Assembly: GCA_029776225.1 (NCBI GenBank)
Contig: JAKOTR010000033.1
Span: 124,001-188,000 of the forward strand
Reading direction: 5' to 3'
Origin: Acidobacteriota bacterium
Lineage (GTDB): Bacteria; Acidobacteriota; Terriglobia; Bryobacterales; Bryobacteraceae
Length of the DNA stretch: 64,000 bases
Notes under the pieces: generated by a model
Database searches by the model: none
What the model was told of the DNA's origin: nothing
The model's input: the letters and a program-made list of their open reading frames with translations, nothing else
In this document: positions 1-9,188 of the stretch, piece after piece
Layout: each line of letters begins with the position of its first letter
Numbering within the stretch: position 1 is the first letter of the stretch
Made by a program: the position numbers and the translations under genes

Positions 1-948
1 CGCTATTTACTCGACGACAAGAGCATCGACGCCGTCCTGATAGCCACGCCACAGCACCTGCATTGCGAGCACTTCTGCGCGTCGCTCGACGCGGGCAAGC
101 ACGTCTACCAGGAAAAGACGATGGCCTTCACCGTCGAGCACGCCAAGCGCATGCGGGCGGCCCTCCAGCGCGCCGGCAAGCGCACAGTGCAGATCGGCCA
201 TCAGGCCTGCTCCTCCGGCCAGATGACGGATGCCATGAAAATCCTGGCCACCGGGTACGTGGGAAAGATCACCGCCATCCACGCGCACATGTACCGCAAC
301 ACGCCGCACGGCAAACCGCAGTGGAGCCGGCCGATATACCCCGACATGACTCCCGAAAACATCATCTGGAGCGCGTTCCTGGGCGAAGCGCCGAAGCGTC
401 CTTTCGACGCTAACCGTTATTTGAACTGGCGGTTCTTCTGGGACTATTCCGGCGGCAATTTCTACGAGAACATGTGCCACCAGGTAGCGTTCTGGTACAA
501 AGCGCTCGGGCTGCAAATTCCCAAAGCCGTCACCGCCGTGGGCGGAATCTATCTGTGGAAGGACGGCCGCGAAGTTCCGGACACGATGAACGTGGCGATG
601 GAACAGCCCGAGGAGATGCTGTTCACCTGGGATTCGGGATTCGGCAACAATTACTACGGAGTCACGGAAGAGGTGCTCGGTACCGACGGCACGATATCCA
701 AGGGCCAGCATATCCGTTACCTGCCGCAGAAAGTGAACCGTCCGGACGGCACCGAGATGATGGGCCAGACCCCGACGCAGCGGCACGCGCACATGCAGAA
801 CTTCCTGGATTGCATACGGTCAGGCCAGGAACCGAACTGCCCGTTCGAACTGGGCTACCGCGTAACAATCGCAACCCGGATGGCGGTGGAGAGTTACCTG
901 CAGAAAAGGACCGTCCGCTGGGATCCCGTTAAAGAAGAAATCATCTAG
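1..948 (+). CDS. Gfo/Idh/MocA family oxidoreductase, 5' end outside the window
   Basis: The reading frame is open from the first base, so the N-terminal NAD(P)-binding strand with its GxGxxG loop lies upstream. The visible 315 residues begin inside the Rossmann fold. The stretch [10 protein letters not shown] leads to EKTMAF (fragment residues 38-43), the position of the EKP motif in this family, whose Lys contacts substrate and cofactor. The C-terminal part is the alpha/beta substrate domain, with a typical NMCHQVAFW segment. The family oxidises or reduces sugars and related polyols with NAD(P). The substrate cannot be read from sequence. The stop lies 8 bp before the next gene, so the two may be co-transcribed. 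Confidence 0.9.
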   Translation, partial: RYLLDDKSIDAVLIATPQHLHCEHFCASLDAGKHVYQEKTMAFTVEHAKRMRAALQRAGKRTVQIGHQACSSGQMTDAMKILATGYVGKITAIHAHMYRNTPHGKPQWSRPIYPDMTPENIIWSAFLGEAPKRPFDANRYLNWRFFWDYSGGNFYENMCHQVAFWYKALGLQIPKAVTAVGGIYLWKDGREVPDTMNVAMEQPEEMLFTWDSGFGNNYYGVTEEVLGTDGTISKGQHIRYLPQKVNRPDGTEMMGQTPTQRHAHMQNFLDCIRSGQEPNCPFELGYRVTIATRMAVESYLQKRTVRWDPVKEEII

Positions 949-956
949 AAATTTGG

Positions 957-2099
957 ATGGATTTCGAGTACACCGCCGAGCAGGTTCAGCTCCGCAAGTC
1001 GGTGCGGGAATTCGCCGAGGCGGAAATCGCTCCCCACGTACTCGAATGGGATGAATCGCAGACCTTCCCCCGCGAGGCCATCCGCAAGCTCGGCGCGCTC
1101 GGCTACATGGGCGCGATTTTTCCGGAAGAACTGGGCGGAGCGGGCCTTGGTTACATCGAGTACTCGATCATTATCGAGGAACTGGCGCGCGTGGATCCTT
1201 CTGTATCGCTGATCGTGGCCGCCCACACCTCGCTCTGCACGAACCATATTTACGAGGCGGGGACGGGGGAGCAGCGGTGGCGGTACGTTCCGAAACTGGC
1301 CAGCGGTGAGTGGCTGGGCTGCTGGTCGCTCACCGAACCTGAGGCCGGGTCGGATGCCGCCGGCACCCGCTCCTATGCCGTGCGTGACGGCGACTGCTGG
1401 GTGCTCAACGGCTCGAAAACATTCACCACGAATGCGCACGAGGCTGATGTCTGCGTCGCGATGGCGGTAACGGACCGCACCGCCTCGCACCACGGCATTT
1501 CGGCCTTTATCATCGAAGCCGGCACGCCGGGCTTCCGCCTCGGGCGCAAGGAGAACAAGCTGGGCATGCGGGCCAGCCCCACCGGCGAAGTGATCTTCGA
1601 GAACTGCCGGCTCGCTGCCTCGCAACTGCTCGGCAAGCCCGGCGAGGGATTCATCGACAGCCTGAAAATTCTCGATGGCGGGCGCATTTCCATCGCGGCG
1701 CTTTCGGTGGGCCTGGCTCAGGGTGCTTACGACATTGCGCTGAGCTACTCCAGGCAGCGCCGCCAGTTTGGCCGGCCGATTTCAGAATTCCAGGCCATAC
1801 AGTTCAAGCTGGCCGATATGGCCGCATCCATCGAGGCCTCGCGGCTGCTGGCCTACCGGGCCGCTTACCTGAAAGATCAGGGCCGGCGCGTGACGCGCGA
1901 AGCCGCCATCGCCAAGCTGTTCGCCTCCGAAGCGGCGGTAAAGGTGGCCGAGCAGGCGGTGCAGGTGCTCGGTGGATACGGTTTCATCAAGGATTACCGC
2001 GTGGAGAAGTTTTACCGCGACGTGAAGCTGTGCACCATCGGGGAAGGCACCAGCGAGATCCAACGCCTGGTGATCGCGCGCCAGCTTCTCAAAGGTTGA
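957..2099 (+). CDS. acyl-CoA dehydrogenase
   Basis: This 380-residue protein has the full length of a short- or branched-chain acyl-CoA dehydrogenase. These FAD enzymes oxidise acyl-CoA to the 2-enoyl-CoA and pass electrons to ETF. Family signatures are present: [10 protein letters not shown] in the middle domain, [12 protein letters not shown], and the C-terminal GEGTSEIQR. Glu363 in the last motif is at the position of the catalytic base in short-chain and glutaryl-type enzymes. The ATG follows the preceding stop by 8 bp. The gene is separated from meaB by a single base, which suggests one transcript and a link to branched-chain or propionyl-CoA catabolism. The chain-length preference is not evident. 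Confidence 0.93.
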   Translation: MDFEYTAEQVQLRKSVREFAEAEIAPHVLEWDESQTFPREAIRKLGALGYMGAIFPEELGGAGLGYIEYSIIIEELARVDPSVSLIVAAHTSLCTNHIYEAGTGEQRWRYVPKLASGEWLGCWSLTEPEAGSDAAGTRSYAVRDGDCWVLNGSKTFTTNAHEADVCVAMAVTDRTASHHGISAFIIEAGTPGFRLGRKENKLGMRASPTGEVIFENCRLAASQLLGKPGEGFIDSLKILDGGRISIAALSVGLAQGAYDIALSYSRQRRQFGRPISEFQAIQFKLADMAASIEASRLLAYRAAYLKDQGRRVTREAAIAKLFASEAAVKVAEQAVQVLGGYGFIKDYRVEKFYRDVKLCTIGEGTSEIQRLVIARQLLKG

Positions 2100-2100
2100 C

Positions 2101-3009
2101 ATGTCGGAGTGGGCGGAAAAGATCGTTGCCGGAGATGTCCGCGCGCTTGCCCGCGCCGCCACCGCAGTGGAGAACCGCCGGCCTGAAGCCGTCCCGCTCA
2201 TGCAGGAGCTGTTCCCGCGCACCGGCCGCGCGCTGCTCGTGGGCATCACCGGGCCGCCCGGCGCGGGCAAGAGCACGCTGGTGGATCAACTGGCGAAAGC
2301 GCTGCGGCGCGAGAACCGGCAGGTGGGCATTCTCGCCGTCGACCCGACGAGCCCGTACTCCGGCGGCGCGATACTGGGCGACCGCATACGTATGCAGCAG
2401 CACCATGCCGATCCTGGCGTATTCATCCGCTCAATGGCCTCCCGCGGCTCGCTCGGAGGCATCGCCCCGGCGACGCTCGATCTGGCGCTGCTGCTCGATG
2501 CCGCGGGCAAGGACGTGGTGTTGATCGAGACGGTCGGAGTGGGCCAGGACGAAGTCGAGGTGGCGCGGCTCGCCGACGTCACGATCGTCGTGCTGGTTCC
2601 GGGAATGGGCGACGATGTGCAGGCGATCAAAGCAGGTATCATGGAAATCGCCGACATCTTCGTCATCAACAAAGCCGATCGCCCGGGAGCCGGCGCTCTG
2701 GAACGCGAAACGCAAGCGCTCGTGGAGATGGCCGGGCAGAACGGAAACTGGCGCCCGCCGGTCCTCAAAGCGGTTGCGACCGAGGGGCGCGGGATCGGCG
2801 AAATCCTGGATGCGGTGCGGAAGTTCCAGGAGCCCGGCGGCCGGGCAAATCGCCGCGCGGATTTGTGGCGGATGCGCCTGCGCGAGATGCTGCGGGAGCG
2901 CCTGCTGGAGCGGCTGCCCGAAAAAGAACTCGAAGCCGCTGCGTGGGATGTTGCGGCGCGCATCCGCGATCCCTACTCCGTCATCGAGGAGTGGCTGAGA
3001 CGGATGTAG
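2101..3009 (+). CDS. meaB: methylmalonyl-CoA mutase-associated GTPase MeaB (ArgK family)
   Basis: The product is a G3E-type P-loop GTPase of 302 residues, close to the usual MeaB length. It carries the Walker A loop GPPGAGKST (51-59), the ETVGVGQDE switch region (143-151) and NKAD (190-193) for guanine recognition. MeaB gates adenosylcobalamin delivery to methylmalonyl-CoA mutase and protects that enzyme. It starts one base after the acyl-CoA dehydrogenase stop, so the two are almost certainly co-transcribed and share short-chain acyl-CoA metabolism. No mutase gene is in the window. Older annotations as an arginine/ornithine transport kinase (ArgK) refer to the same family. Confidence 0.93.
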   Translation: MSEWAEKIVAGDVRALARAATAVENRRPEAVPLMQELFPRTGRALLVGITGPPGAGKSTLVDQLAKALRRENRQVGILAVDPTSPYSGGAILGDRIRMQQHHADPGVFIRSMASRGSLGGIAPATLDLALLLDAAGKDVVLIETVGVGQDEVEVARLADVTIVVLVPGMGDDVQAIKAGIMEIADIFVINKADRPGAGALERETQALVEMAGQNGNWRPPVLKAVATEGRGIGEILDAVRKFQEPGGRANRRADLWRMRLREMLRERLLERLPEKELEAAAWDVAARIRDPYSVIEEWLRRM

Positions 3010-3058
3010 CGCCGAAACGCGCGGGCAGGCGAACCGAATTCACAATACGGAGCGCACA

Positions 3059-3916
3059 TTGAAAGCACAGATCGGAATCATCGGTGGAAGCGGGCTTTAT
3101 TCGATGCCCGGATTCGAGTTTCAGCAGGAGGTAACGGTTGATACTCCGTGGGGCCGCCCCTCGGATAACTACATGGTCGGCCAGATGGAAGGCAAGAGCG
3201 TTGCCTTTCTGGCGCGGCACGGGCGCGGCCACCGCATTTCGCCTTCGGAGTTGAACTTCCGGGCCAACATTTACGGATTTAAAGCGTTGGGCGTCGAGCG
3301 CATTGTTTCCCTCAGCGCGGTCGGCTCGCTCAAGGAGGAACACGCGCCGCTCGATTTCGTCATCCCGGACCAGTTCTTCGATCGCACCAAGTCCCGCCCG
3401 TCTACGTTCTTCGGCGAGGGTCTGGTGGTGCACATCAGTTTCTCCGACCCCATCTGCCCGCAGATGTCCCAGGTGGTCTACCAAGCCTGCCTCGACGAAC
3501 AGGTGAGAGCGAAGCTCGGCGGAACCTACGTATGTATGGAAGGGCCGCAGTTCTCGACCAAGGCGGAGTCCAACTTCTACCGCAGCCTGGGCATGGACGT
3601 GATCGGGATGACCAACCTGCAGGAAGCCAAGCTCGCGCGCGAGGCCGAGATCTGCTACGTAACCATCGCGATGGTGACGGATTATGATTGCTGGCATCCG
3701 GATCACGACGCGGTGACGGTGAGCCAGATCGTCAGCAACCTGACCCGGAACGCCGAGAACGCCTGCAGGGTGGTGAAGCGCGCGGTGGCGCAGATGCCGG
3801 ATGCGCGGGAGTGCAAGTGCGGCTCGGCGCTCGCCAACGCCATCATCACGGATCGTACGAAGGTCCCCGAACTCACTCGAAAGAAGCTGGAACTGATTGT
3901 CGGAAAGTATCTTTGA
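3059..3916 (+). CDS. mtnP: S-methyl-5'-thioadenosine phosphorylase
   Basis: This 285-residue trimeric-type nucleoside phosphorylase cleaves methylthioadenosine with phosphate, giving adenine and methylthioribose-1-phosphate in methionine salvage. IGGSGLY near the N terminus is the phosphate loop, followed by GPQFSTKAES and MTNLQEAKLAREAE. The TDYDCW motif has the Asp residues that select adenine over hypoxanthine and so favours MTAP over purine nucleoside phosphorylase. The start is a TTG preceded by ACGGAG at good spacing. No other methionine-salvage gene is nearby. The 3' end overlaps the next gene by about 20 bp. Confidence 0.93.
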   Translation: MKAQIGIIGGSGLYSMPGFEFQQEVTVDTPWGRPSDNYMVGQMEGKSVAFLARHGRGHRISPSELNFRANIYGFKALGVERIVSLSAVGSLKEEHAPLDFVIPDQFFDRTKSRPSTFFGEGLVVHISFSDPICPQMSQVVYQACLDEQVRAKLGGTYVCMEGPQFSTKAESNFYRSLGMDVIGMTNLQEAKLAREAEICYVTIAMVTDYDCWHPDHDAVTVSQIVSNLTRNAENACRVVKRAVAQMPDARECKCGSALANAIITDRTKVPELTRKKLELIVGKYL

Positions 3917-5093
3917 AGTTGCCAAAAGAATACGAGACTGCGCCATCCGCGGCGAAGCGTGGGCGGATGGCGATCTCGCCCGGCTCGTAGCGGAAGCCGC
4001 AACGGATGAGGGCAGTTCAGCGCTGTTCGGCATTCTGGCCGAGGGGCTGAGCGATCTGTTCGAGCCGCGCCTTGTGGACGCCTACGCGCGCATCTTTTCG
4101 GAAGTGATCGCGGCGGCGCTCCCGCAGTATCGCGCCGATGAGCTTCGCGCGCGATACGAGCGCGTCCGCCGGCTGCGCCGGATCCAGGGGAACCCGCGGA
4201 CCGTCTACGTGCTCTCGCGCGTTACGCTCGGCGCGGACGTGGCGATCACCAGCGTAATGCTCGATGCGGCCCGGCGGCGTTTCCACGAGGCGCGCATCGT
4301 GCTTGTGGGAAGCGAAAAGAGTTATGCCCTGTTCGCCGCGGACCCGCGCATCGCTCATCTGCCGGTCTCCTACGTCCGCCGCGGCGCCCTGCGCGACCGG
4401 CTGGCTGCCTGCCCGCGCCTCGACGAGCCCGGCAGCATTGTGATCGATCCCGATTCGCGCCTCACCCAGCTCGGCCTGCTGCCGGTCTGCCCCGAGGAGA
4501 ACTATTACTTTTTTGAGAGCCGCTCGTATGGCGGCGAAACAGACGATTCCCTCGGCATCCTGGCGCGGCGCTGGGCGGCCGAGGTGTTCGGAATCGCCGG
4601 CGCGCGGGCATTCATTTCCGCCAAGGAGGCGCCTGATATCGCCGCCGACGTCGCGGTGAGCTTCGGAGTGGGAGAGAACCCGGCCAAGGGCATGCCGCAT
4701 CCCTTCGAGCAGCGGCTGCTCGCGTTGCTTGCCGGACGCGGTCTGCGCATCGTCGTGGATTCCGGACCCGGCGGCGAGGAGGAAGAGCGCGTCCGGCGCG
4801 CGGCAGCCGCGTGCGGCGATTCCGTCCGGATATTCCGCGGTTCGTTCGCCGCCTTCGCAAGCATTATCGCGGCCAGCCGTCTCTATATCGGCTACGACTC
4901 CGCCGGGCAGCACGCGGCTGCGGCTTGCGGCACACCGCTCATTACCGTATTTGCCGGAGCTCCCTGCCCGCGCTTCACCGCGCGCTGGCGTCCCACCGGT
5001 TCCGGACCGGTCGAAATTATCCGGGTGGAGAATCGCGACCCCGACGGCGTCCTCGCCCGCACGCTGGAAGCCGTGGACCGGCTGCTCGGCTAA
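3897..5093 (+). CDS. glycosyltransferase family 9-like (heptosyltransferase-type) protein
   Basis: The 398-residue product looks like a GT-B fold enzyme. The C-terminal half has the hallmark of GT9 heptosyltransferases: IGYDSAGQHAAAACGTPLI followed by VFAGAP, the nucleotide-sugar site. The N-terminal 100 residues are helical and not typical of the family, so the acceptor may differ from lipopolysaccharide core. The TTG start overlaps the end of mtnP by 20 bp and implies translational coupling; a downstream GTG is possible. It meets nadD tail to tail with a 4-bp overlap. The family assignment is moderate and the substrate is unknown. Confidence 0.6.
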   Translation: MSESIFEVAKRIRDCAIRGEAWADGDLARLVAEAATDEGSSALFGILAEGLSDLFEPRLVDAYARIFSEVIAAALPQYRADELRARYERVRRLRRIQGNPRTVYVLSRVTLGADVAITSVMLDAARRRFHEARIVLVGSEKSYALFAADPRIAHLPVSYVRRGALRDRLAACPRLDEPGSIVIDPDSRLTQLGLLPVCPEENYYFFESRSYGGETDDSLGILARRWAAEVFGIAGARAFISAKEAPDIAADVAVSFGVGENPAKGMPHPFEQRLLALLAGRGLRIVVDSGPGGEEEERVRRAAAACGDSVRIFRGSFAAFASIIAASRLYIGYDSAGQHAAAACGTPLITVFAGAPCPRFTARWRPTGSGPVEIIRVENRDPDGVLARTLEAVDRLLG

Positions 5094-5692
5094 CTCCCGT
5101 AGATCTCCCGCACCAGCCCGGCGATCTCTTCCGGAACCAGGTGCTCCCACGCTTCCCCGCTCCGGACGCGCCGGCGAACCTCAGTGGCGGAGATTTCGTC
5201 GCACTCGGCCGGCACGGCAAGCGAGTGAATCCGCTCGCGCATCTCCGGCGGCGGCTCGTACGCGCCCTGGCGCGGCGCGACCAGCAACTGGTACTCGCGC
5301 AGTTGTTCCAGGAACGCGCCCGGGCGGCCGTAATCCCAGTTCACGATGCGGTCGGCTGCGTCGCGCCCGCACAGGAAATAAAGCTCGACGCCGGGACCGT
5401 ACTCCTCCCGGCACTCGCGCACAATCTCGATGAACAGACCCCTCTCGCTGGCAGCGATCGAGAACCGCGGCTCCTCGCCGATGGCTGTCTGGAGCATGCG
5501 CAGGCGGTCCTCGAAGCTCGCTCCTTCCCATTCCTTGTGCGGAAGCACGCGCGGGAGAACGAACAGGACTTCGTCGACGGCCGCCAGTGCGGCGCGCGCC
5601 AGAGTGAGGTGCGCGCGCGTGGGCGGGTTGAAGGTCCCGGCCAGCACGCCGAGCTTTCGCGGAGTCACAGCGGCGCGGCGAAAGAAGTCCAT
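5090..5692 (-). CDS. nadD: nicotinate-nucleotide adenylyltransferase
   Basis: This 200-residue protein belongs to the nucleotidyltransferase superfamily of NAD biosynthesis and transfers AMP from ATP to nicotinate mononucleotide. GTFNPPTRAH near residue 20 is the GxFxPxHxGH-type ATP loop, and ISATEVRRR near residue 170 is the ISxTxxR motif that binds the triphosphate. Its length fits bacterial NadD. The gene converges on the GT9-like gene. The usual neighbours rsfS and proA are absent. Its start lies about 40 bp from the divergent Gfo/Idh/MocA gene, so the two share a promoter region. Confidence 0.93.
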   Translation of the reverse strand: MDFFRRAAVTPRKLGVLAGTFNPPTRAHLTLARAALAAVDEVLFVLPRVLPHKEWEGASFEDRLRMLQTAIGEEPRFSIAASERGLFIEIVRECREEYGPGVELYFLCGRDAADRIVNWDYGRPGAFLEQLREYQLLVAPRQGAYEPPPEMRERIHSLAVPAECDEISATEVRRRVRSGEAWEHLVPEEIAGLVREIYGS

Positions 5693-5729
5693 GAACTTAT
5701 CCTATCCGCAACGTGGCATCCTATCGGAT

Positions 5730-6821
5730 ATGCAGAACCGCAAAATCCGCGTGGCTCTCATCGGCCAGGGTTTCATGGGCCGCGCGCACTCGAACGCATT
5801 TGCCCAGGTAAAACATTTCTATGACGTTCCGTTTGATATCGAACGGGCAGTAATTTGCGCGCGGGACCGCAGCCGCCTGGAAGCCACAGCCGCGACGTGG
5901 GGCTGGAGGGAAATCGAAACCGACTGGCGCGCCGTGGTGTCGCGCAAGGATATCGACCTCGTGGACGTGGCCGTCCCCAACGCCCTGCACGCGCCCATAT
6001 CCATCGCGGCTGCCGAGGCCGGCAAGATCGTCCTGTGCGAAAAGCCGCTCGCAGTGTCCGCCGAAGAGGGCGCGCGGATAGTGGAGGCGGCGCGCGGCGT
6101 GCCCAACATGGTTTGGTTCAACTATCGCCGCGCGCCGGCGGTGGTCTTCGCGCGGCGGCTCATCGATGAGGGGCGCATCGGCCGCGTGTTTCATTACCGT
6201 GCATCCTACTTGCAGCAATCCGGCAACGACCCCACGCGCCCGCCGAGTTGGAAGACGCAAAGGGCGCTGGCGGGCTCCGGCGTCATCGGCGATCTGCTCT
6301 CGCACGTAGTGGACACGGCGATGTATTTGAATGGGCCGATCCGTGAGGTGACCGCCCTGACCGAAACCTTCGCGCCCGGCCGGGACGTCGACGATGCCGC
6401 GATCGCGCTTGTGCGCTTCGCCAACGGTAGCGTGGGTTCGCTTGAAGCCAGCAGGTACGGAGTCGGCTGCCGGAACAGAAATACGTTCGAGATCCAGGGC
6501 GAGCGCGGCATGATCCGCTTCAACCTGGAGAACCTGAACCACCTTGAGTTCTACGACGCCTGCGAACCGCGCAACGTCCAGGGCGCCCGCAGCATCCTGG
6601 TGACCGGGCCGGACCAGCCCTATGCCGGCGTGTTCTGGAAACCCGGGCACACCATCGGGTACGAGCACACGTTCATCATCGCGCTCGGCGATTTCCTGAG
6701 TGCGCTCGCGAAAGGCGAGGAATACCATCCGAGTTTCGCCGATGCGCAGCGGGTTCAGACAGTGCTTGAAGCTATTGAAAAATCGGCCCAGTCGGGCCAG
6801 TGGCTGCCTGCGTTACATTAG
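5730..6821 (+). CDS. Gfo/Idh/MocA family oxidoreductase
   Basis: This complete 363-residue member of the family starts at the ATG that places VALIGQGFMGRAH (the GxGxxG dinucleotide loop) right at the N terminus. CEKPLAVS supplies the EKP motif near residue 100, and GSGVIGDLLSHVVD in the substrate domain carries the His that often takes part in catalysis. The reading frame is open upstream to about 5430 and an ATG at 5691 is possible, but that extension overlaps the nadD start and does not look like protein. The substrate is likely a sugar or inositol derivative. The fragment at the left edge is a distant paralogue. Confidence 0.9.
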   Translation: MQNRKIRVALIGQGFMGRAHSNAFAQVKHFYDVPFDIERAVICARDRSRLEATAATWGWREIETDWRAVVSRKDIDLVDVAVPNALHAPISIAAAEAGKIVLCEKPLAVSAEEGARIVEAARGVPNMVWFNYRRAPAVVFARRLIDEGRIGRVFHYRASYLQQSGNDPTRPPSWKTQRALAGSGVIGDLLSHVVDTAMYLNGPIREVTALTETFAPGRDVDDAAIALVRFANGSVGSLEASRYGVGCRNRNTFEIQGERGMIRFNLENLNHLEFYDACEPRNVQGARSILVTGPDQPYAGVFWKPGHTIGYEHTFIIALGDFLSALAKGEEYHPSFADAQRVQTVLEAIEKSAQSGQWLPALH

Positions 6822-6829
6822 GAAGTGAA

Positions 6830-7498
6830 ATGTTCACCTGGATCTGCCCGAAGTGTGGGAAAGAAGTCCCGCCGTCTTATTCGGACTGCCCCAACTGCGA
6901 CGTGAAAGAGCAGTCCGCCCCGGAACAAGCGGCTTCCCCGCAAGCGGCTCCCGAGCAAGCGGGTTCTCCAGAATCAGTTGCGCCGCCATCGGCGCCCCCG
7001 CAGGTGCTTCGGGCACGGCCCCAGCGCCGCGGTGTACCCGCCTGGCTTTGGACCATCTTGTCCGCCGTCGTATTCGTCGGCGTGGGCGTTGGAGCGTTTA
7101 TGCTGTTCCGCGCTCCGCGAGAAGAGCCGGCCCAGACCGCACAGGCTGCCTCCCCGGCGTTCGAAACCCCTGCGGTCCAGCAGGCGGCGGCGCAGATCAA
7201 TCCCGCCTTCCGGCACGTGGAACTCACCGGCCTGCGCCTGACGGAAGAAAAACGGAGGGTGGTCCTGCAATTCGTGCTCGTGAACCATTCCGCGATGGAC
7301 CTTGGCGAGCTGTCCGGTAAAGTTGATCTCAAGTCGCTCAAAGCCGACCCGGCGGACCCGCCCGTCGGAACGTTCGAATTCAAAACTTCACTCGGCCCGT
7401 ACGAGGCGAAAGACCTCAAGGTGCCCGTCGATACCAAGCTGCGCGCCTACGAGCTGCCCGACTGGCAGTTCCTCCGCGCGGAAATCAGGGGACAGTAA
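6830..7498 (+). CDS. membrane-anchored zinc-ribbon protein of unknown function
   Basis: The predicted 222-residue protein starts with a zinc ribbon (ICPKCGKEV and CPNC, two CxxC knuckles within the first 25 residues). A Pro/Ala/Gln/Glu-rich linker follows, then one transmembrane helix around residues 80-100 (LWTILSAVVFVGVGVGAFML). The rest is an extracytoplasmic domain of about 110 residues with a beta-sandwich look (LRLTEEKRRVVLQFVLVNHS). The architecture is cytoplasmic zinc ribbon, helix, external domain. GGAAG just upstream supports the ATG at 6830. It follows the oxidoreductase by 8 bp and may share its transcript. No function is recognised. Confidence 0.72.
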   Translation: MFTWICPKCGKEVPPSYSDCPNCDVKEQSAPEQAASPQAAPEQAGSPESVAPPSAPPQVLRARPQRRGVPAWLWTILSAVVFVGVGVGAFMLFRAPREEPAQTAQAASPAFETPAVQQAAAQINPAFRHVELTGLRLTEEKRRVVLQFVLVNHSAMDLGELSGKVDLKSLKADPADPPVGTFEFKTSLGPYEAKDLKVPVDTKLRAYELPDWQFLRAEIRGQ

Positions 7499-7515
7499 GA
7501 AATCAGGGGCAGTAA
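7481..7515 (+). repeat. 17-18 bp tandem duplication across a stop codon
   Basis: GAAATCAGGGGACAGTAA at 7481-7498 is followed directly by GAAATCAGGGGCAGTAA at 7499-7515. The two copies differ by one missing A. The first contains the stop codon of the zinc-ribbon gene, so the last six codons were duplicated beyond the gene end. Confidence 0.85.
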
Positions 7516-7613
7516 GCGCCCCAGGCCTGTCTGGTTTGCGTTTCCACTGGTAGGCGCCGCCCGCAACTCCGGCCCGGGGACGGGGTTCAATATAAGCAGG
7601 GAGGCATCCGGCC

Positions 7614-8228
7614 ATGCGGCTTCATTGCAAGCTTGCCGCCGCGCTTCTAATCTCTGGGACGGCGTGCGCGCAGGTGATCCCAAAAGGAACGCACGTGCTC
7701 TTGAGGATGGTGAATTCCGTGAGCACGCGGACCGCGCAGGAGGGCGACTACGTTTACCTGCGGACGGCAAGTCCGATCACGGACGGAAACCGGATCATCG
7801 TGCCGGTAGGCTCATACGTGCAAGGAGTCGTGAGCCACGTGCAGCGAAGTGGCAGGGTGAAAGGGCGTGCGGCCCTTGGAATCCGGCTGGAAACACTCAC
7901 TCTGCCGAGGGGCAAGGTGGTTCGGTTTTCGCCCAGCCTTGATTCTCTGGACCCGAATGAAACCGGCCAACAGGTCGACCGCGGGCAGGAAGTGGTCAGG
8001 CAGGCCCCGGGCGTGGGCGGCGATGCGGCGCAGGTCGTGTTTCTCGCCGGCAGCGGCGCGGCGCTCGGCGGCATTGCGGACCGCGGCTGGGAAGGAGCGG
8101 GCGTCGGAGCGGGCGTGGGCGCCGGAGTCGGCATTGCTACCGTGCTGCTCACGCGCGGACGCCCGGTCGAACTCCGGCGCGGCGCCACGCTCGATGTCGC
8201 GTTCGACCGGGCGGTGGAACTCCGTTAG
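7614..8228 (+). CDS. secreted or envelope protein with glycine-zipper segment, unknown function
   Basis: This 204-residue protein begins with a signal peptide (LAAALLISGTACAQ) ending near residue 20. The mature part starts with a beta-rich domain (PKGTHVLLRMVNSVST, then IIVPVGSYVQGVV), which resembles the beta-barrel halves of TrbI/VirB10-like envelope proteins only loosely. Near residues 160-180 it has a glycine zipper, GAGVGAGVGAGVGIA, able to form a tight transmembrane helix. No enzymatic motif is visible. It stands alone between the zinc-ribbon gene and a convergent epimerase gene. A structural envelope role is a guess from composition. Confidence 0.65.
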   Translation: MRLHCKLAAALLISGTACAQVIPKGTHVLLRMVNSVSTRTAQEGDYVYLRTASPITDGNRIIVPVGSYVQGVVSHVQRSGRVKGRAALGIRLETLTLPRGKVVRFSPSLDSLDPNETGQQVDRGQEVVRQAPGVGGDAAQVVFLAGSGAALGGIADRGWEGAGVGAGVGAGVGIATVLLTRGRPVELRRGATLDVAFDRAVELR

Positions 8229-8256
8229 CGCGCGGGAGCGTCCGCATGCGCGGGCG

Positions 8257-9102
8257 CTATGCGTCCATCAGCTTCCGGACGAAGGACAGGTTGCGCCGCA
8301 GGTCGTTCTCAATGTTGCCCGAAGGCGCCGAAGTCTCCAGCATGGCGTACCCGGTAAAGCCGATCTCCTCGATAGCCCGCATCACCGCCGGGAAATCGAC
8401 TTTGCCTTCTCCCATGTAGCCCCTGTCCTTGAAGTGGAACTGGCAAATGCGGTCCTTGCCTAGCCAGCGGATCTCCTTCGGCGCGTCATACCCCTGGTTG
8501 GTCGTGTTGCCGACGTCGTAGTAAACCTTGAGCGCATTCGAACCGACGCGATCGAGCACGCGCGCGTTTGCCTCGGCAGGCAGCGTGTTCTCAAACCCCA
8601 GAATCACGCCGGCCTTTTCGGCCGCCGGCGCGAGTTCCTTCAGCGCGGCCGTTACGGCGTCGATTTCCTGCTGATTCGTGGTAGTCAGCGCGCACTTGCC
8701 GAAGAACACCAGCATCAGAATCTTTGCGTCCAGCTTGCGCGTGATTTCGATGCCGTCGAGGACCCATTTCTTCGCCAGCTCGTCGTTCTTCAAGCAGTTG
8801 ACGTGGAGGATGTCGAGATACGTGGAGCCGATGGGCATCTTGTGCCGCTTTGAGGCGGCGAGAAACGCGCCCTGAAGGCCAGGGTTGGAGAGCGGCAGCG
8901 CGCCTCCGGGCTTCGCCCTGCCAATGGTGATCTGCAACCCTTCAAAGCCGAGAGCGGCCGCCCGTTCCACGGCCTCTACGTTTCCCTCGAGTTTGAAGCA
9001 GCCGTCCATGACGCCTATGCGCAGTCCTGACTTCTTCGCGGCGGCGTGACGGCCAAACGCCGCGGCCGCGGTAGCGGCAAGCAAAGTTCTCCTCGTGAGC
9101 AT
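8257..9102 (-). CDS. sugar phosphate isomerase/epimerase-like TIM-barrel protein, exported
   Basis: The 281-residue product has a twin-arginine-like leader (LTRRTLLAATAAAAFG), so a periplasmic location is likely. It then shows the xylose-isomerase-like TIM barrel: LRIGVMDGCF at the start, GFEGLQIT, a glutamate in ILGFENTL, YYDVGNT, and ICQFHFKDRG with the metal-binding His. TGYAMLETS near the C terminus supplies another metal-site Glu. Exported proteins of this type are common in Acidobacteriota and Planctomycetota. The substrate is unknown. It is transcribed alone, divergent from hemQ. Confidence 0.85.
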   Translation of the reverse strand: MLTRRTLLAATAAAAFGRHAAAKKSGLRIGVMDGCFKLEGNVEAVERAAALGFEGLQITIGRAKPGGALPLSNPGLQGAFLAASKRHKMPIGSTYLDILHVNCLKNDELAKKWVLDGIEITRKLDAKILMLVFFGKCALTTTNQQEIDAVTAALKELAPAAEKAGVILGFENTLPAEANARVLDRVGSNALKVYYDVGNTTNQGYDAPKEIRWLGKDRICQFHFKDRGYMGEGKVDFPAVMRAIEEIGFTGYAMLETSAPSGNIENDLRRNLSFVRKLMDA

Positions 9103-9188
9103 CTACAGAATTCTACAGCCAATTTCCGGCGGCGCGCATCGCAGCGTGCTGAAAGCCGTACACTATATAGAAGAAAAAGAGGAGCCAG

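Noticed and set aside
5430-5729. 100-residue N-terminal extension of the Gfo/Idh/MocA gene
   Set aside because: It runs antisense through nadD and places the dinucleotide loop far from the N terminus.
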